Assembly: GCF_040869045.1 (NCBI RefSeq)
Contig: NW_027136910.1
Span: 434,001 to 498,000, forward strand
Direction: 5' to 3'
Length of the DNA stretch: 64,000 bases
DNA from: Eurosta solidaginis
Lineage: Eukaryota; Arthropoda; Insecta; Diptera; Tephritidae
Shown here: positions 28,038-39,265 of the stretch, in pieces
How positions within the stretch are numbered: the first letter of the stretch is position 1
Layout: every line of letters starts with the position of its first letter
Notes under the pieces: generated by a model
Seen by the model: only the letters and a program-made list of their open reading frames with translations
Database searches by the model: none
Told to the model about the DNA's origin: nothing
Position numbers and translations under genes: made by a program

Positions 28038-29860
28038 ACTTTTAAAACGTTTTAGTTAGTATTATTAAGTTCCTTTTGAACATACATATTAATATTGACA
28101 ATTTAATATAAGTAACGTTTTACAAGTTCTACTTAGTTTTATTAATTTTTATAATTTTTTTTTTTATTGAATAACTTCATGTTTTGAAAATATATATTTC
28201 TATCTTTACATTTAATTTGGTTTATAATTCTTTCTTAATGAAAAAGTTAATTTTTTAAAGTAAATTTTGCATTGAAGAAACACCATACCTTCTTTTATAG
28301 CAAAGTTTTATCTAGCTACCTCGACCTCCGCGTTCTTAGTTATACGAATATAAGTAAATATAGTTAGGATTAGCTTGAAATCAAATAACCAAAGTCCTTT
28401 TTAATTTCAAACTTCACAGTCCACAATTTCTTTTACCACGCTGTGAGGAGTTGTCACTCAATTTTTACACACACGTATGCAATTGTGTTAGTATTTGTGT
28501 GACCGGCTCTTGTTTATGTACTTCTTTATTGTATACTTGTATTTATATACAAGTACTTATTTTAGTTATTATTGTATTTCTTTACATTGACTTAAACTAA
28601 AATGGCGTCTATACAAGCAAGTTGCATGCGCAGCAACTAACAACTACTGTTAGTTGCAACAACAAGTTATAATCACCAGCCTGTTTAGGGGTATGAAAAT
28701 GAACAACATGCGGGAGTATGGGCGTACATATCGGGGAAGGAGAACGAGGTATACGCGGGTTGGGCGTATTATTTGGGCTTGAATAATGTTAGTCCCGAAG
28801 ACACTCTTATGTTATTTGTCCATGGAATAAAAAAAAAACTATTGTAGTGATGTTTTTCTCCCTTCTCTTGTAGTTATAGTATAAGAACTGAAGCTGAGTA
28901 GTACTCTGCGGATACTATACAGAACCATGATTCAATCAGAAGAGGTTTGCTCGGCTGACAAATTTTTTGACAATTGGAGCCATTTTGCTCCCAAATCGAA
29001 TTGACATCCGTTAACTGTGTTGTTTCTTTGCGCATTTTCGAAAAATATTAGTACTAGATATAGGAGGCAATTAGTTTACAAATACCCGATAAGTAGTGAA
29101 CTGCATAATTCCTTAGAACAATTTTTTTTATTTTATGATTTATTTATGATTTTATTAACTATGCCATGATCTATAAATGTGGCTGAACATAGGTTTTATG
29201 AAAAGTACGGACAACAAGGAATCGTGCACTTTCGTAAACCTATGAACATACGAAACGTAAACCAATTAAAAATTCATCTTTCAACGTCAAAAACTCGACT
29301 AGTAAATTACGTAAAAATGTCATTAGTCAATAATGTAGATGACATAACGAAATGTACTCATTGAGCAAATTAACTCTTTCATTCCGTATGTTCGCAACAT
29401 TCGTCTCCATTTAAGAATTTGGGGAATCGGTTTATATTTGGAATATTATGTATATACTTATTTGATATATTCGTACCTCGTGAGTTAGTATCAAACGAAC
29501 GTGTCCCGAATATTCTAAATTAACGGTTTATCCGGAACACTTTTATGAATACTTAACGGAAAAAGGTGAATACTCCCTGTGTAGCAGGACCGCACAAAAG
29601 CTGAACTCTTCAGTCAAAGTCAAGGCCGGAATATAAAGTTCTAAGACAATAAGCCATTTTCTTTTATTTTTTTGTCAGTTCATTGCGGCTGCTAATTAGA
29701 GTATCACCCCATGTCGGCTGCCTGTTCAAAATCGTCCTATCTCTAAATATTTTTCAAAAATTTCCCATTTCAGGATTTGTCAAAAAAACGCCCTATATTA
29801 GAATTAGATTGAAAAACGCTTTATCTCAGAATGCTTTTCACTAACCTCCTCTTCTGTAAA
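28038..29860. other. No gene seen
   Basis: AT-rich sequence. A 61-codon frame at 29179-29364 (MAEHRFYEKYGQQGIVHFRK) matches nothing I recognise. A GC-richer, GGGCGT-containing stretch occurs near 28700-28760. No repeats were assigned. Confidence 0.5.
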
Positions 29861-29979
29861 AAATTGCTTCAAATAAATGTTTTCATACATTTAAAAAAAA
29901 GCAATATGGGCAATCCCCGATTATTAAAAATCATACAAACAGACAAAATTGGTTAATTCGTTGTAGTTCTATAAATAGA

Positions 29980-30290
29980 ACGAAAACAGCAACAAAACCA
30001 AAGTTTCTTTGAAAACCGCCGTACCAAGCATAGCTTTAACACATAATTGCATACGAAGTATGCAATGTGTAAAAGATTAAAAAATATGCAAAAAGAAGGC
30101 AATTGGGAAAGACTTCACAACAGGCATGACGTAGCTGAATGCGTTTACAAACATTTCAACTATCGTAGGGGTGCGAGTTCGACTCCCACTCCCGGGAGAA
30201 AAGGCTTTGAAGAGATTTACAAGGTATAATCGAAACAGCTGTCGCCTTTTCCGTCCTGATGTCACGTTGTTTAAATTTTTCCCAAATTAT
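29980..30290 (+). mobile_element. SINE-B copy 1 (tRNA-derived)
   Basis: A-box-like TAGCTGAATGCG at 30132-30143 and B-box GAGTTCGACTCCC at 30176-30188 at tRNA-like spacing, followed by AAGGCTTTGAAGAGATTTAC and a CAAATTATTAAATAAATTAT tail. A third, diverged copy at 56455-56750 shows it is a dispersed family. Ends are approximate. Confidence 0.65.
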
Positions 30291-30430
30291 TAAATAAATT
30301 ATAAAATTAAAAAATTGCTTCAAAAAAATGTTTTCATACATTAAAAAAAAGCAATATGGGCAATCCCCGATTATTAAAAATCATACAAACAGACAAAATT
30401 GGTTAATTCGTTGTAGTTCTATAAATAGAA

Positions 30431-30745
30431 CGAAAACAGCAACAAAACCAAAGTTTCTTTGAAAACCGCCGTACCAAGCATAGCTTTAACACATAATTGC
30501 ATACGAAGTATGCAATGTGTAAAAGATTAAAATATGCAAAAAGGAGGCAATTGGGAAAGACTTCACAACAGGCATGACGTAGCTGAATGCGTTTACAACC
30601 ATTTCAACTATCGTAGGGGTGCGAGTTCGACTCCCACTCCCGGGAGAAAAGGCTTTGAAGAGATTTACAAGGTATAATCGAAACAGCTGTCGCCTTGTCC
30701 GTCCTGATGTCACGTTGTTTAAATTTTTCCCAAATTATTAAATAA
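30431..30745 (+). mobile_element. SINE-B copy 2 (tRNA-derived)
   Basis: Same structure as the copy at 29980-30290, duplicated together with its flanks, so it arose by tandem duplication and not by a separate insertion. Confidence 0.65.
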
Positions 30746-30838
30746 ATTATAAAATTAAAAAATTGCTTCAAATAAATGTTTTCATACATTAAAAAAAAGC
30801 AATATGGGCAATCCCCGATTATTAAAAATCATACAAAG

Positions 30839-32162
30839 CATTTAACTTATGCTCAGATAGGGAGTTTTTGAATTCTTCCATCAAATTCTGAAGGAATAAC
30901 CAAACCAACATAACCCTTTATCAATTCACGAAATATTTAGTAAAAAGTTTATTATTTCCCCAAAAACCTGTTGCCATTTACAAATTTAATATCACTACTA
31001 ATGTACTACTAAAGGTACTTTTCAACTAAAATTTTCGCTGAGGGGGATTGAATTATTCCCCGTTTTCCTTACTTCATAAAAACAACCCGTCCAGATTTTT
31101 CAATTTGGGAGTGTCAAAGCTCTGCCATCATTGGAGAACAAACCTCTAGTAATTGAATCATGGTACAGAGCTACATCAAAAAGTGTTGGCTATTAACATT
31201 TAACACGAGTTTAACTTTGATGGGTGGTCCGTAAGAACCGCAGATAGGCTGAATGTATCCCTACTGTTCCCAGAAGTATGTCGACGAAAAAATTTAAAAC
31301 CCTCTCTGCAGGTTGGGTTTGTATTTAAAAAAGAACCTTGTCCTCTTTGCAAATACTAGAAGATATCTTGAACATGGCCCACATCTTCGATATGACGCAC
31401 CGTCGCACAGTGGCGCCTTTTGAGTTTTTTCTTTGCAAAAATCATAACTTTTGAACCAATGAAGATATTTAAAAAATTTAAAATGCAAATGAAAGCTAAT
31501 TATTTAAAGTTTTACTGTGTGAAAGCTCAGAATGTCACAGGGTGCTTCAAAAAAATTCGTCAAAGTCGAAATTTTTTAGAAAAATGCAAAAACAAAATGT
31601 TTTTTGTAAAATGAAATGATATTTGTCTTATTATGACGTATTTAAGCATTAAATAAGATAAACTAATGATTTTGATAAGATAGCGTGGCACTGCCCACTT
31701 ATGATAAAAAGTTGTATCTAAGTAGTCACGTAATCAATAACTACCAAAATCGATAAACGTATTGTTTCTTTTAAATGGCAATACTCTTATAAAACTCAAA
31801 TGTCCGTTTTTGGTGCCACAATAACTAGGTGCTTAAAAATTCATCGTAAAATTTTACATGTTTTTTTTTTAATTCACAAGCCAAATATATTTTATTAATA
31901 ACTAAAAGTTATTGGAAGTGGTTCAATGAAAATTTATTTGAGCTAAAGATTAAACAGCCAACGAATTTCTGAAAAGGGGAGTGGCACTGCCCATTTATGC
32001 TAAAAAGTTTGATCTTAGTAACCGCTTTACCAATTTGTACCAAACTCGATAGACGTATTGATTTCTATAAAAATTTAATACTCGTTTGAAGGCGAAATGC
32101 CTAAGCTTTAGAATAAATTTGATAAACTTTAGAGAAATGCAATAACGAAAAGTATATATTTA
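30839..32162. other. No gene; two diverged GTGGCACTGCCCA blocks
   Basis: Blocks GTGGCACTGCCCACTTATG (near 31684) and GTGGCACTGCCCATTTATGC (near 31981), each followed by AAAAAGTT and by ACGTATTG words, form a ~297-bp imperfect repeat. The wording resembles the GTGGCACCGCCCACTTTT phrases of the long repeat at 36306 and 39761, so this may be an old relative. Confidence 0.45.
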
Positions 32163-32274
32163 CTAGCAAACCCGGCAGACGTTGTTCTGCCCTAAATTTC
32201 GCCTATTTGCATACATTTTAATAAGCTTTTTCCGTCTAACTCTGCCCTACCCCTCCACACTTTTTCCTAATCTA
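32163..32274 (-). mobile_element. 3' terminus of the Helitron family, truncated
   Basis: On the minus strand it ends with the same hairpin (CTGCC/GGCAG) and CTAG (32163-32166) as the element at 7674-8781, and shares its last ~110 bases. It is cut at 32274 by an RTE fragment. Confidence 0.8.
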
Positions 32275-33223
32275 GTAGAGCGCTGCCACATGACGTTGAG
32301 CAACATCACCAGTTGTGTAAGGATTGGTAGCGAGCAAATCAAAACCAGATGTCAGAGAATCCAAGGCGACACACTTTGTGCAATTTCTTTAACTTAATGC
32401 TAGAAGATAGTTCCAGCAGCTGAACAAAACCGTAATGGCACAATCTTTTATAAAGCCATAAGTACAGTTTTTGGCGTATGCTGATGATATGGCTATTATT
32501 GGCCTTAACGTGGACGCCGAGAGTTCTGCCTTTTCCGCATTAGATAAAGAGGCAAAAAAATGGGGATTGTGCTGAATGTGTGTGATGAATGTGATGAATG
32601 AAAGAATCAGTGCATTCGCATCTTAGACGTATATAAATGCGACACCGTTGACGGATATAAATTAGAGACTGTGTAAGACTTCGGCTATCTGGAGAACAGC
32701 GAAAACAATGTGAGCTTAGAAATCAAAAGAATAATAACTCTTGCCAACAAATACAACTTTGAACCGAGTAGACAATAGCAGAGTAAAGACATTTCCCGAC
32801 GATTAAAAATCACGCACTATAAGTTTCGTATCATACCTGTCGCGATATATTTTTCGGAATCATAGTTGATGTGGGGTGAAGATGGGATGGCCTTTGGAGT
32901 GTTGGAGAGAAAAGTTCTGCTTAAGATTTATGATTCGAGGGAGGTACCATGATGAGCTGTATTAGCCTTACGCAGATATGAAGATTGTGCAGGAAATAAA
33001 AGCCCAAAGATTTCGCTTGCTTTGTCATGATATGCGAATGGACGAAGATGCTCCAGCGCAGAAAAGGAAAGGGAGATGTCTACTGAGTTGCAAGCGACAG
33101 ACGAAGGAAAACTTAAACACCTTTGGTGCTCCCAGTTGGCATCAGTTAAAGTGAAGCTGAAATTAGCAATTGAAATGGTCACAATCGTCTCAACGGTTAA
33201 GCGCCATTTAATGATGATGATGA
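32275..33223 (+). mobile_element. RTE-clade LINE copy C, old and diverged
   Basis: Starts AGCGCTGCCACATGACGTTG, corresponding to the RT region (ACGTTGAGCAACACCATCAG in copies B and E). It continues with recognisable but badly mutated RT and C-terminal words (TTTGGCGTATGCTGATGATA for the YADD box near 32468; GTGTTGGAGAGAAAAGTTCT near 32898) and ends CGGTTAAGCGCCATTTAATG with a (ATG)n tail at 33205-33223. Many indels; no open frame remains. It is the oldest copy of the family here. Confidence 0.85.
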
Positions 33224-33400
33224 TCTAGAGATAAAGTGTGTTTTAAGTTGACTATTAAAAGAAAATTTCAAGCAACAATAGCTGCGTTTTTTTATACGGT
33301 TTTATTTAGGTTGACCTGACAGGCTGCACGGCTGCACGACCGTTGTGAACGAATTTTGTAATTAAAATTTTAGTAACTTCCCAATAAGCTACAAGCTTGA
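33224..33400. other. Lead-in to the 117-bp array
   Basis: Contains ATACGGTTTTATTTAGGTTG and GGCTGCACGGCTGCACG, which look like the end of a mobile element carrying the array. Family not identified. Confidence 0.4.
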
Positions 33401-34455
33401 AACTTGGAATATAGTTCAGAAACCGATGACAATATAATAATGAAAAAAAATCGTCGCTAGGTGGCGCAAGGATCGAGATATTCACCAAAATCGTATTTGT
33501 GTTCCGATTTGGCTCATATTTGGAACACATAATATATACAAGAACAGAAAGCGACCTATACAAAAAATCTCCGGTAGGTGGCGCAAGGATCGAGATAATT
33601 ACAAAAATCGTATTTGTGATCCGATTTGGCTCATATTTGGAACACATAATACATACAAGAATAGAAGACTACCTATGAAAAAAATCGCCGCTATGTGGCG
33701 CAAGGATCGAGATATTCACAAAAGTTGTAGTTGTGGTCCGATTTGGCTCATACTTCGAACACATAATACATACAAGAATTGAAAGCGGCCTATGAAAAAA
33801 ATCGCCGCTAGGTGGCGGAAGGACCGAGATATTCACCAAAATCGTATTTGTGTTCCGATTTGACTCATATTTGGAACACATAATACATACAAGAATAGAA
33901 AGCGACGTATGAAAAAAATCTCCGCTAGTTGGCGGAAGGATCGAGATATTCATAAAAATCGTATTTGTGGTCCGATTTGGCTCATATTTGGAACACATAA
34001 TACATAGAAGAATGGAAAGCAACCTATAAGAAAATATCGCCGCTAGGTGGCGCAAGGATCGAGGTATTCACAAAAATCGTATTTGTGTTCCGATTAGACT
34101 CATATTTGGAACGCATAATACATACAAGAATAGAAAGCGACCTATGAAAAAATCGCCGCTAGGTGGCGCAAGGATCGATATATTCACAAAATTCGTATTT
34201 GTGGTCCCATTTGGCTCATATTTGGAACAAATTCGTATTTGTGGTCCCATTTGGCTCATATTTGGAACACAATACATACAAGAATAGAAAGCGACCTATG
34301 AAAAAAATCGCCGCTAGGGGGCGCAAAGATCGAGATATTTAAAAAAAGCGTATGTGTGGTCCGATTTGGTCCATATTTGGAACACATAATACATACATGA
34401 ATAGAAAGCGGCCTATGATGCCCGATTTGGCTCATATTTGGAACAAATATTACAT
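33400..34455. repeat. Tandem array of a 117-bp unit, about eight to nine copies
   Basis: GGCGCAAGGATCGAGAT-type landmarks begin at 33463, 33580, 33697, 33814, 33931, 34049, 34165 and 34320: a 117-base period with one ~38-base internal duplication (CATTTGGCTCATATTTGGAA doubled near 34200-34250). Because 117 is a multiple of three, minus-strand frames stay open and give a 39-residue repeat (SKYEPNRTTNTI). A lone unit occurs at 53886-53955. Confidence 0.93.
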
Positions 34456-34654
34456 ACACTCCGGTAGAAGTGACATCAAAATATTTTGGAGTTGGAGGAG
34501 GGACAAGCAATACGTGGCGCAGAGTCGAGTAAAGTCTTTGGAAGGATTATGTATTGAGGACTTAGATTGTAACAAATTGTCAGGAAAAAGTCCTTGTAAT
34601 AATGGGTCACTAAATGAACTCAATAGAATGAGAAATAATACGAAATTAAATAAA
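34456..34654. other. Spacer
   Basis: No gene recognised; a 102-codon frame crosses from the array and is not credible. Confidence 0.5.
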
Positions 34655-34745
34655 GACTAAAAATAAAATAATTAAAAAAAAATTTTAAGTTAAACGGTTT
34701 TATTGAAAACAATACTTACATGAAATAATAATAATACTAAAAGCT

Positions 34746-35033
34746 TTGGCGGCCACCGTGGTGTGATGGTAGCGTGCTCCGGTTTTTCAATTAGAAGAAA
34801 ATTTTTCTAAGCGGGGTCCCCGTCGGCAGTGTTTGGCAAGCACTCCGAGTGTATTTCTGTAATGAAAAGCTCTCAGTGAAAACTCATCTGCTCCGCAGAT
34901 CCCGTTCGGAGTCGGCATAAAACAAGTAGGTCCCGTCCGGCCAATTTGTAGGAAAAATTAAAAAGGAGCACGACGCAAATTGGAAGAGAAGCTCGGCCTA
35001 AAATCTCTTCGGAGGTTATCGCGCCTTACATTC
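34746..35033 (+). mobile_element. SINE-A copy, head deleted
   Basis: Starts with the tRNA-like head GGCGGCCACCGTGGTGTGAT but jumps from the A-box region to TTTTTCAATTAGAAG, so the B box is lost. The body (AAGCGGGGTC, CTCTCAGTGAAAACTCATCT, TTCGGAGTCGGCATAAAAC) and tail (GGTTATCGCGCCTTACATT) match the full copy at 51031. Flanked by AAAAGCT and AAAAGGT, a 7-bp duplication with one change. Confidence 0.85.
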
Positions 35034-35160
35034 AAAAGGTAGAAAATAATTAGGTAGGTCCTAGGTACTAGTCATCACACTCCTCATAAATGTAGGGCGT
35101 TGATCAGACAATTAAATAAAAGCGTTGGACGCGTCAAATTTCTGTCGATAGTCATATATA

Positions 35161-35202
35161 ATCGGAGGTTATCGCGCCTTACATTTATTTTTTATTTTTT
35201 TT
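35161..35202 (+). mobile_element. Ultra-short SINE-A tail insertion (42 bp)
   Basis: Only ATCGGAGGTTATCGCGCC TTACATT plus a T-rich tail, flanked by AGTCATATATA at 35150-35160 and 35203-35213. Confidence 0.85.
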
Positions 35203-35457
35203 AGTCATATATAAGACCAACTGAACCTTAATCAGGCTATGCTACGCCTCACATTTTTAGAAATTTCAAGCGCCCAACGCTTTTATTTAATTGTCTAAAC
35301 AACGTCCTAGATTGATGAGGAGTGTGATGACTAGTAGGTACCTAGGAGCTACCTAATTATTTTCTAGCTTTTAGTATTATTATTATTTCATGTAAGTATT
35401 GTTTTCAATAAAACCGTTTAACTTAAAATTTTTTTTGTAATTATTTTATTTTACATC

Positions 35458-36050
35458 TATAGACGTTTACGCTTAAACTTTATATGGACTGCTAAGCGTC
35501 AAACTTTAAATACACCTCTGAAATTGCTGCGCATAAAATTTGTACTACTAAATTTCAATACGCATTATACTCAGATGTAACTGAAATATGTATGTGTCTA
35601 TGTTTCACCCTCTACACTAATTCTATGTATTCTATGCGTGTCCGCTATTCATCGCAACTTATTCAGCTATATGTTATACATTATGGCCACCAGGTTCTGT
35701 AGCTAGATAAATAACCACTGCCGCTAGATGGGTCTCCTAACCATTATCTAAGCGTCTTTTTTTACACGCAAACGTAAACATACACGCGTGTAAAAAAAAC
35801 ACGGCTAATAGCTACAGCCTTGCCTGGCTACGCCTATGCTTGAGAGGCGATTGCATTTGAATGCATCTCGCAACCAACTCTTTTTCGATGTGGTGTAATA
35901 TTCTTTATGTTTCATTCTTACAAGTAATACAAACAAATGATGGGAAGGGAGTGCAGTGGCTTTGCCGATGCGCTCTACTTCAATATCTTTATATCTCTCT
36001 CACCATGTTGCAATTTGTTGTGTTAGTGGTGTTTAGTCGTAGTTGTGCGC
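35458..36050. other. No gene seen; possible upstream region of 36051 ORF
   Basis: Mixed sequence. A 14-bp hairpin stem (TTTTTTTACACGC ... GCGTGTAAAAAAAA) lies at about 35757-35798. No promoter motif identified. Confidence 0.4.
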
Positions 36051-36305
36051 ATGCCAAAAAATTTATTAAAGTTATTATTTGCATTTGTTGTTATACTTTC
36101 AGGATTTATATGCTGTATTGTATTTAATAATAAATGTAAATATGTAAACAATAATGCAATAAAAAACTTTTTACAATATATACAAGAGCATATATTCTAT
36201 TTATCATATCCAAATTGCACAAATGGACTAAGTCCTATAGACCCCCTTAAAAATATGTACATATGTATGTATGTTTGTTTGTACCAAGAACATTTTAGGT
36301 ACACG
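36051..36305 (+). CDS. Possible host exon: signal-anchor (type II membrane) protein start
   Basis: The ATG at 36051 opens MPKNLLKLLFAFVVILSGFI then CCIVFNNKCKYVNNNAIKNF: a short basic N-terminus, a ~19-residue hydrophobic segment, then polar sequence with Cys and SYPNCTNG. This is the layout of a signal-anchored secretory-pathway enzyme, such as a glycosyltransferase stem, but I recognise no family. Coding character fades into ATGTACATATGTATG simple repeats near 36255, as at an intron start, and the frame then runs into the repeat at 36306. No strong splice donor is visible. It could equally be a chance ORF. Confidence 0.25.
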
Positions 36306-37885
36306 TTTTTATACTCAGTTGAGCAGAGCTCACAGAGTATATTAACTTTGATTGGATAACGGTTGGTTGTACAGGTATAAATGAATCGAGATAGATATAG
36401 ACTTCCATATATCAAAATCATCAGTATCGAAAAAAAATTTGATTGAGCCATGTCCGTCCGTCCGTCCGTCTGTTCGTTAACACGATAACTTGAGAAAATT
36501 TTGAGGTATCTTGACGAAATTTGGTATGTAGGTTCCTGGGCACTTATCTCAGATCGCTATTTAAAATGAACGATATCGGACTATAAACACGCCCACTTTT
36601 GCGATATCGAAAATTTCGAAAAACCGAAAAAGTGCGATAATTCATTACCAAAGACGGCCAAAGCGATGAAATTTGGTAGGTGAGTTGAACTTATGACGCA
36701 AAATGGAAAATTAGTAAAATTTTTGACAATGGGAGTGGCACCGCCCACTTTTAAAAGAAGGTAATTTAAAAGTTTTGCAAGCTGTAATTTGGCAGTCGTT
36801 GAAGATATCATGATGAAATTTGCAAGAACGTTACCCCTGTTACTATATGTATGCATAATAAAAATTAGCAAAATCGGAGAACGACCACGCCCACTTTTAA
36901 AAAAAATTTTTTTTACAAAAAATTTCATATTTTTACAGTATATAAGTCAATTATGTCAACATTCGACTCCAGTAATGATATGGTGCTCCGCCCTTTTTCA
37001 TTTAATTTGTCTAGGATACTTTTAATGCCATAAGTCGAACAAAAATTAACCAATCCTTGTGAAATTTGGTAGGGGCCCAGTTTTTATACACAGTCGGCCG
37101 TCTGTCCTTCAGCTCGGCCCTTAACAGGATAACTTGAGCAAAAATCGATACATCTTTACTAAACTTAGTTCACGTCCTTATCTGAACTCACTTTGTATTG
37201 GTATAAAAAATGGCTGAAATCCGACTATGACCGCACCCACTTTTTCGATATCGAAAATTACGAAATATGAAAAAAATGCCATAATTCTATTCCAAATACG
37301 AAAAAAGGGATGAAACATTGTAATTGGATTGGTTTGTTGACGCAAAATATAACTTTAGAAAAAACTTTGTAAATATTAAGTAGAAGAAAATCAAAAAGTT
37401 CTGCAGGGCGAAATCAAAAGCCCTTGGAATCTTGGCAGGAATACTGTTCGTGGTATTACATATATAAATAAATTAGTGGTACCCGGCAGATGATGTTCGG
37501 GGTCACCATGCACAACATTTTGGCCGATATCTCGAAAACACCTGGTCCACCTTTATAACGATATCTCGAAAAGGCGTCCACCTATATAACTAAGCCCCAC
37601 TCCATTTTAAAATACTCATTAACACCTTTCATTTGATACCCATATCGTACAAACAAATTCTAGAGTCATCTCTGGTTCACCTTTAAGGCGATATCTCGAA
37701 AAGGCGTCCACCCATAGAACTAAGGCCCTCTCCCTTTTAAAATACACATTAACACCTTTCATTTGATACCCATATCGTACAAACAAATTCTAGAGTCACT
37801 GATTTTCCCTTATTTTGTCTCCATAGCTCTCAGCTGAGTATGTAATGTTCGGTTTCACCCGAACTTAGCCTTCCTTACTTGTTTT
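36306..37885 (+). mobile_element. Long non-coding repeat family X, copy 1
   Basis: Begins TTTTTATACTCAGTTGAGCA and ends with a hairpin GTTCGG/CCGAAC (37847-37864) and CCTTACTTGTTTT. The interior has GTCCGTCCGTCCGTC, ACGATAACTTGAG and repeated CACGCCCACTTTT phrases, then two 130-bp tandem units. No reading frame and no target duplication. Copy 2 is at 39761-40895. Unclassified; the hairpin end and tandem units are Helitron-like features. Confidence 0.8.
37545..37805 (+). repeat. Two 130-bp tandem units inside repeat X copy 1
   Basis: CGATATCTCGAAAAGGCGTCC at 37559 and again at 37689 (period 130), with CATTTGATACCCATATCGTA in each. In reverse complement they resemble the 129-bp units of the Helitron at 7795-8430. 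Confidence 0.85.
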
Positions 37886-38835
37886 TTCACATTTTTGTTG
37901 TGGAAAATATTGTGGGTGTGTTCTCACATTTTCATTGGTTGTTTGCAGCGAATCAAATTGCTGGCATGTTGCATTTTCTCATATGAACCTATTTAGGGGT
38001 TTAGTTGTTATTTAAGGATTGTTATGGATTTCTATTGCATCCACTAAATAAATACAAAACTAGGCGTGTACTTTAACGGGTTGAAGTTCCCTATATATAA
38101 GTTATCCTATATACCTTTTACTAGTTTTTCGGTGATTAGAAAATGGCTGCAATGATCGGTGGGGATGCAATGAAAAATAATTAAAAAGGAGTACCTATCT
38201 ATTGGTTGTGGAAAGTTTTTGGATGTAAATTACAATTGCTTGTATACATGCAAATCTTTTTAAACCTTCCACAAATGGATCAATATTTTAGGAAGAAATA
38301 CATATCTGTTTATGGTATGGCTGAGTGGTTGGTTGGTAGGTTTGACGCGCGAGTATCAAAGACCCGAACCCAAGTAGTGCACTGGGAGCATATTTCTCCC
38401 GTAAGCAATTGCTTCTGGTTTAGTAGGGCTGGTCAGTACTCCGTTTGAACACTTTACAGCCCGTGCTGTAGCTCCTGCAAAGGCTGTTAAAAAGGATCCT
38501 CATTCTCTCAGCACGCAGTGTCCCGTGATTGTGGCTGTAAGATTTATTTCATTCACCTATTTATTAGAATCTCTGGTCTCTTACACTCGTGATTCTGCTG
38601 GGTTTACTTTGATTATCTTGCAGGTGTCCGAGGAGTATCAGTTGGAGACCCCTAACTCCTTGAATTCTAATACTAGTATGTTCCTTTTGATTGATGTAAA
38701 TGGATACATCTCCACCGCCTCCGCTGCATCCTGGAGTGTCCCTGCCTTCACAAGTTCGTCTATTTTTCCGTTGCCCTCAATGTTCCTGTGATGTTTGCAA
38801 AGTTATTTGTAGCATTAAGCGACCTCTTGCTGCTG
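37886..38835. other. No gene; tRNA-like relic at 38318
   Basis: TGGCTGAGTGG at 38318-38328 is a perfect tRNA A box, and GACCCGAACCC at 38361-38371 is a weak B box, so a tRNA-derived SINE relic is possible. The 88-codon and 101-codon frames at 38525-39005 have no recognisable content. Confidence 0.4.
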
Positions 38836-39265
38836 CTGTAGTTGTTGGTGTTGTTGTTGTAGCGATAAGGTTTCTCCCCGAAGGCTTCGGGAAGTGTTAT
38901 CGATGTGATGGTCCTTTGCCGGATACAGATCCGGTACGCTCCGGTAACAGCACCATTAAGGTGCTAGCCCGACCATCTCGGGAACGATTTATATTGCCAC
39001 ATTAAACCTTCAGGCCATCCCTCCCTCCCCACCCACAAGTTCCATGAGGAGCCTGGGGTCACCAGAGCCTCGTCTGTTAGTGAAACAGGGTTCGCCGCGG
39101 ATAGGTGAGTTTGACAATTGGGTTTGGACAAGCTATATATTGCGCTTGCAGCCTGAAAGGGTTGCGCTACACAGCCCCTTAAATCTGGTATTTTAGTCGC
39201 CTCTTACGACAGGCATACCTACCGCGGGTATATTCTGACACCCTAACCCGCTGGGGTGGTGCTGC
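38836..39265 (-). mobile_element. Retroposon K copy 1
   Basis: Minus strand: starts near CCAGCGGGTTAGGGTGTCAG, passes GTAAGAGGCGACTAAAATAC, GGGGCTGTGTAGCGCAACCC and TTCCCGAGATGGTCGGGCTA, and ends CTTATCGCTACAACAACAAC. About 410 bp, no frame, (CAA)n tail. Other copies are at 48096 and 58233. Confidence 0.85.

Larger units (their letters stand above)
29861..30838 (+). repeat. Tandem duplication of a 448-451 bp unit, two copies plus partial third
   Basis: AAATTGCTTC followed by CAATATGGGCAATCCCCG starts at 29861, 30312 and 30760. Copies 1 and 2 are nearly identical throughout. Copy 3 stops after about 78 bases. Each full unit carries one tRNA-like SINE. Confidence 0.95.
34655..35457. mobile_element. 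Foldback (long inverted repeat) element with SINE insertions
   Basis: The left arm 34655-34745 plus 35040-35150 is the reverse complement of the right arm 35214-35457. Shared words include AAGTTAAACGGTTTTATTG, AATACTTACATGAAATAATA and AGAAAATAATTAGGTAG. The left arm is interrupted by a SINE (34746-35033). Termini are AT-rich (TAAAATAAAATAATTA). No transposase frame. Confidence 0.85.

Noticed and set aside
33306..34510. Series of minus-strand frames of 69-128 codons as a repeat-protein gene
   Set aside because: They are the translation of the 117-bp tandem array, whose period is a multiple of three; no start context, domain or non-repeat portion.
38318..38371. tRNA gene from the perfect A box TGGCTGAGTGG
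   Set aside because: The B box is poor and no acceptor stem pairs; at most a SINE relic.
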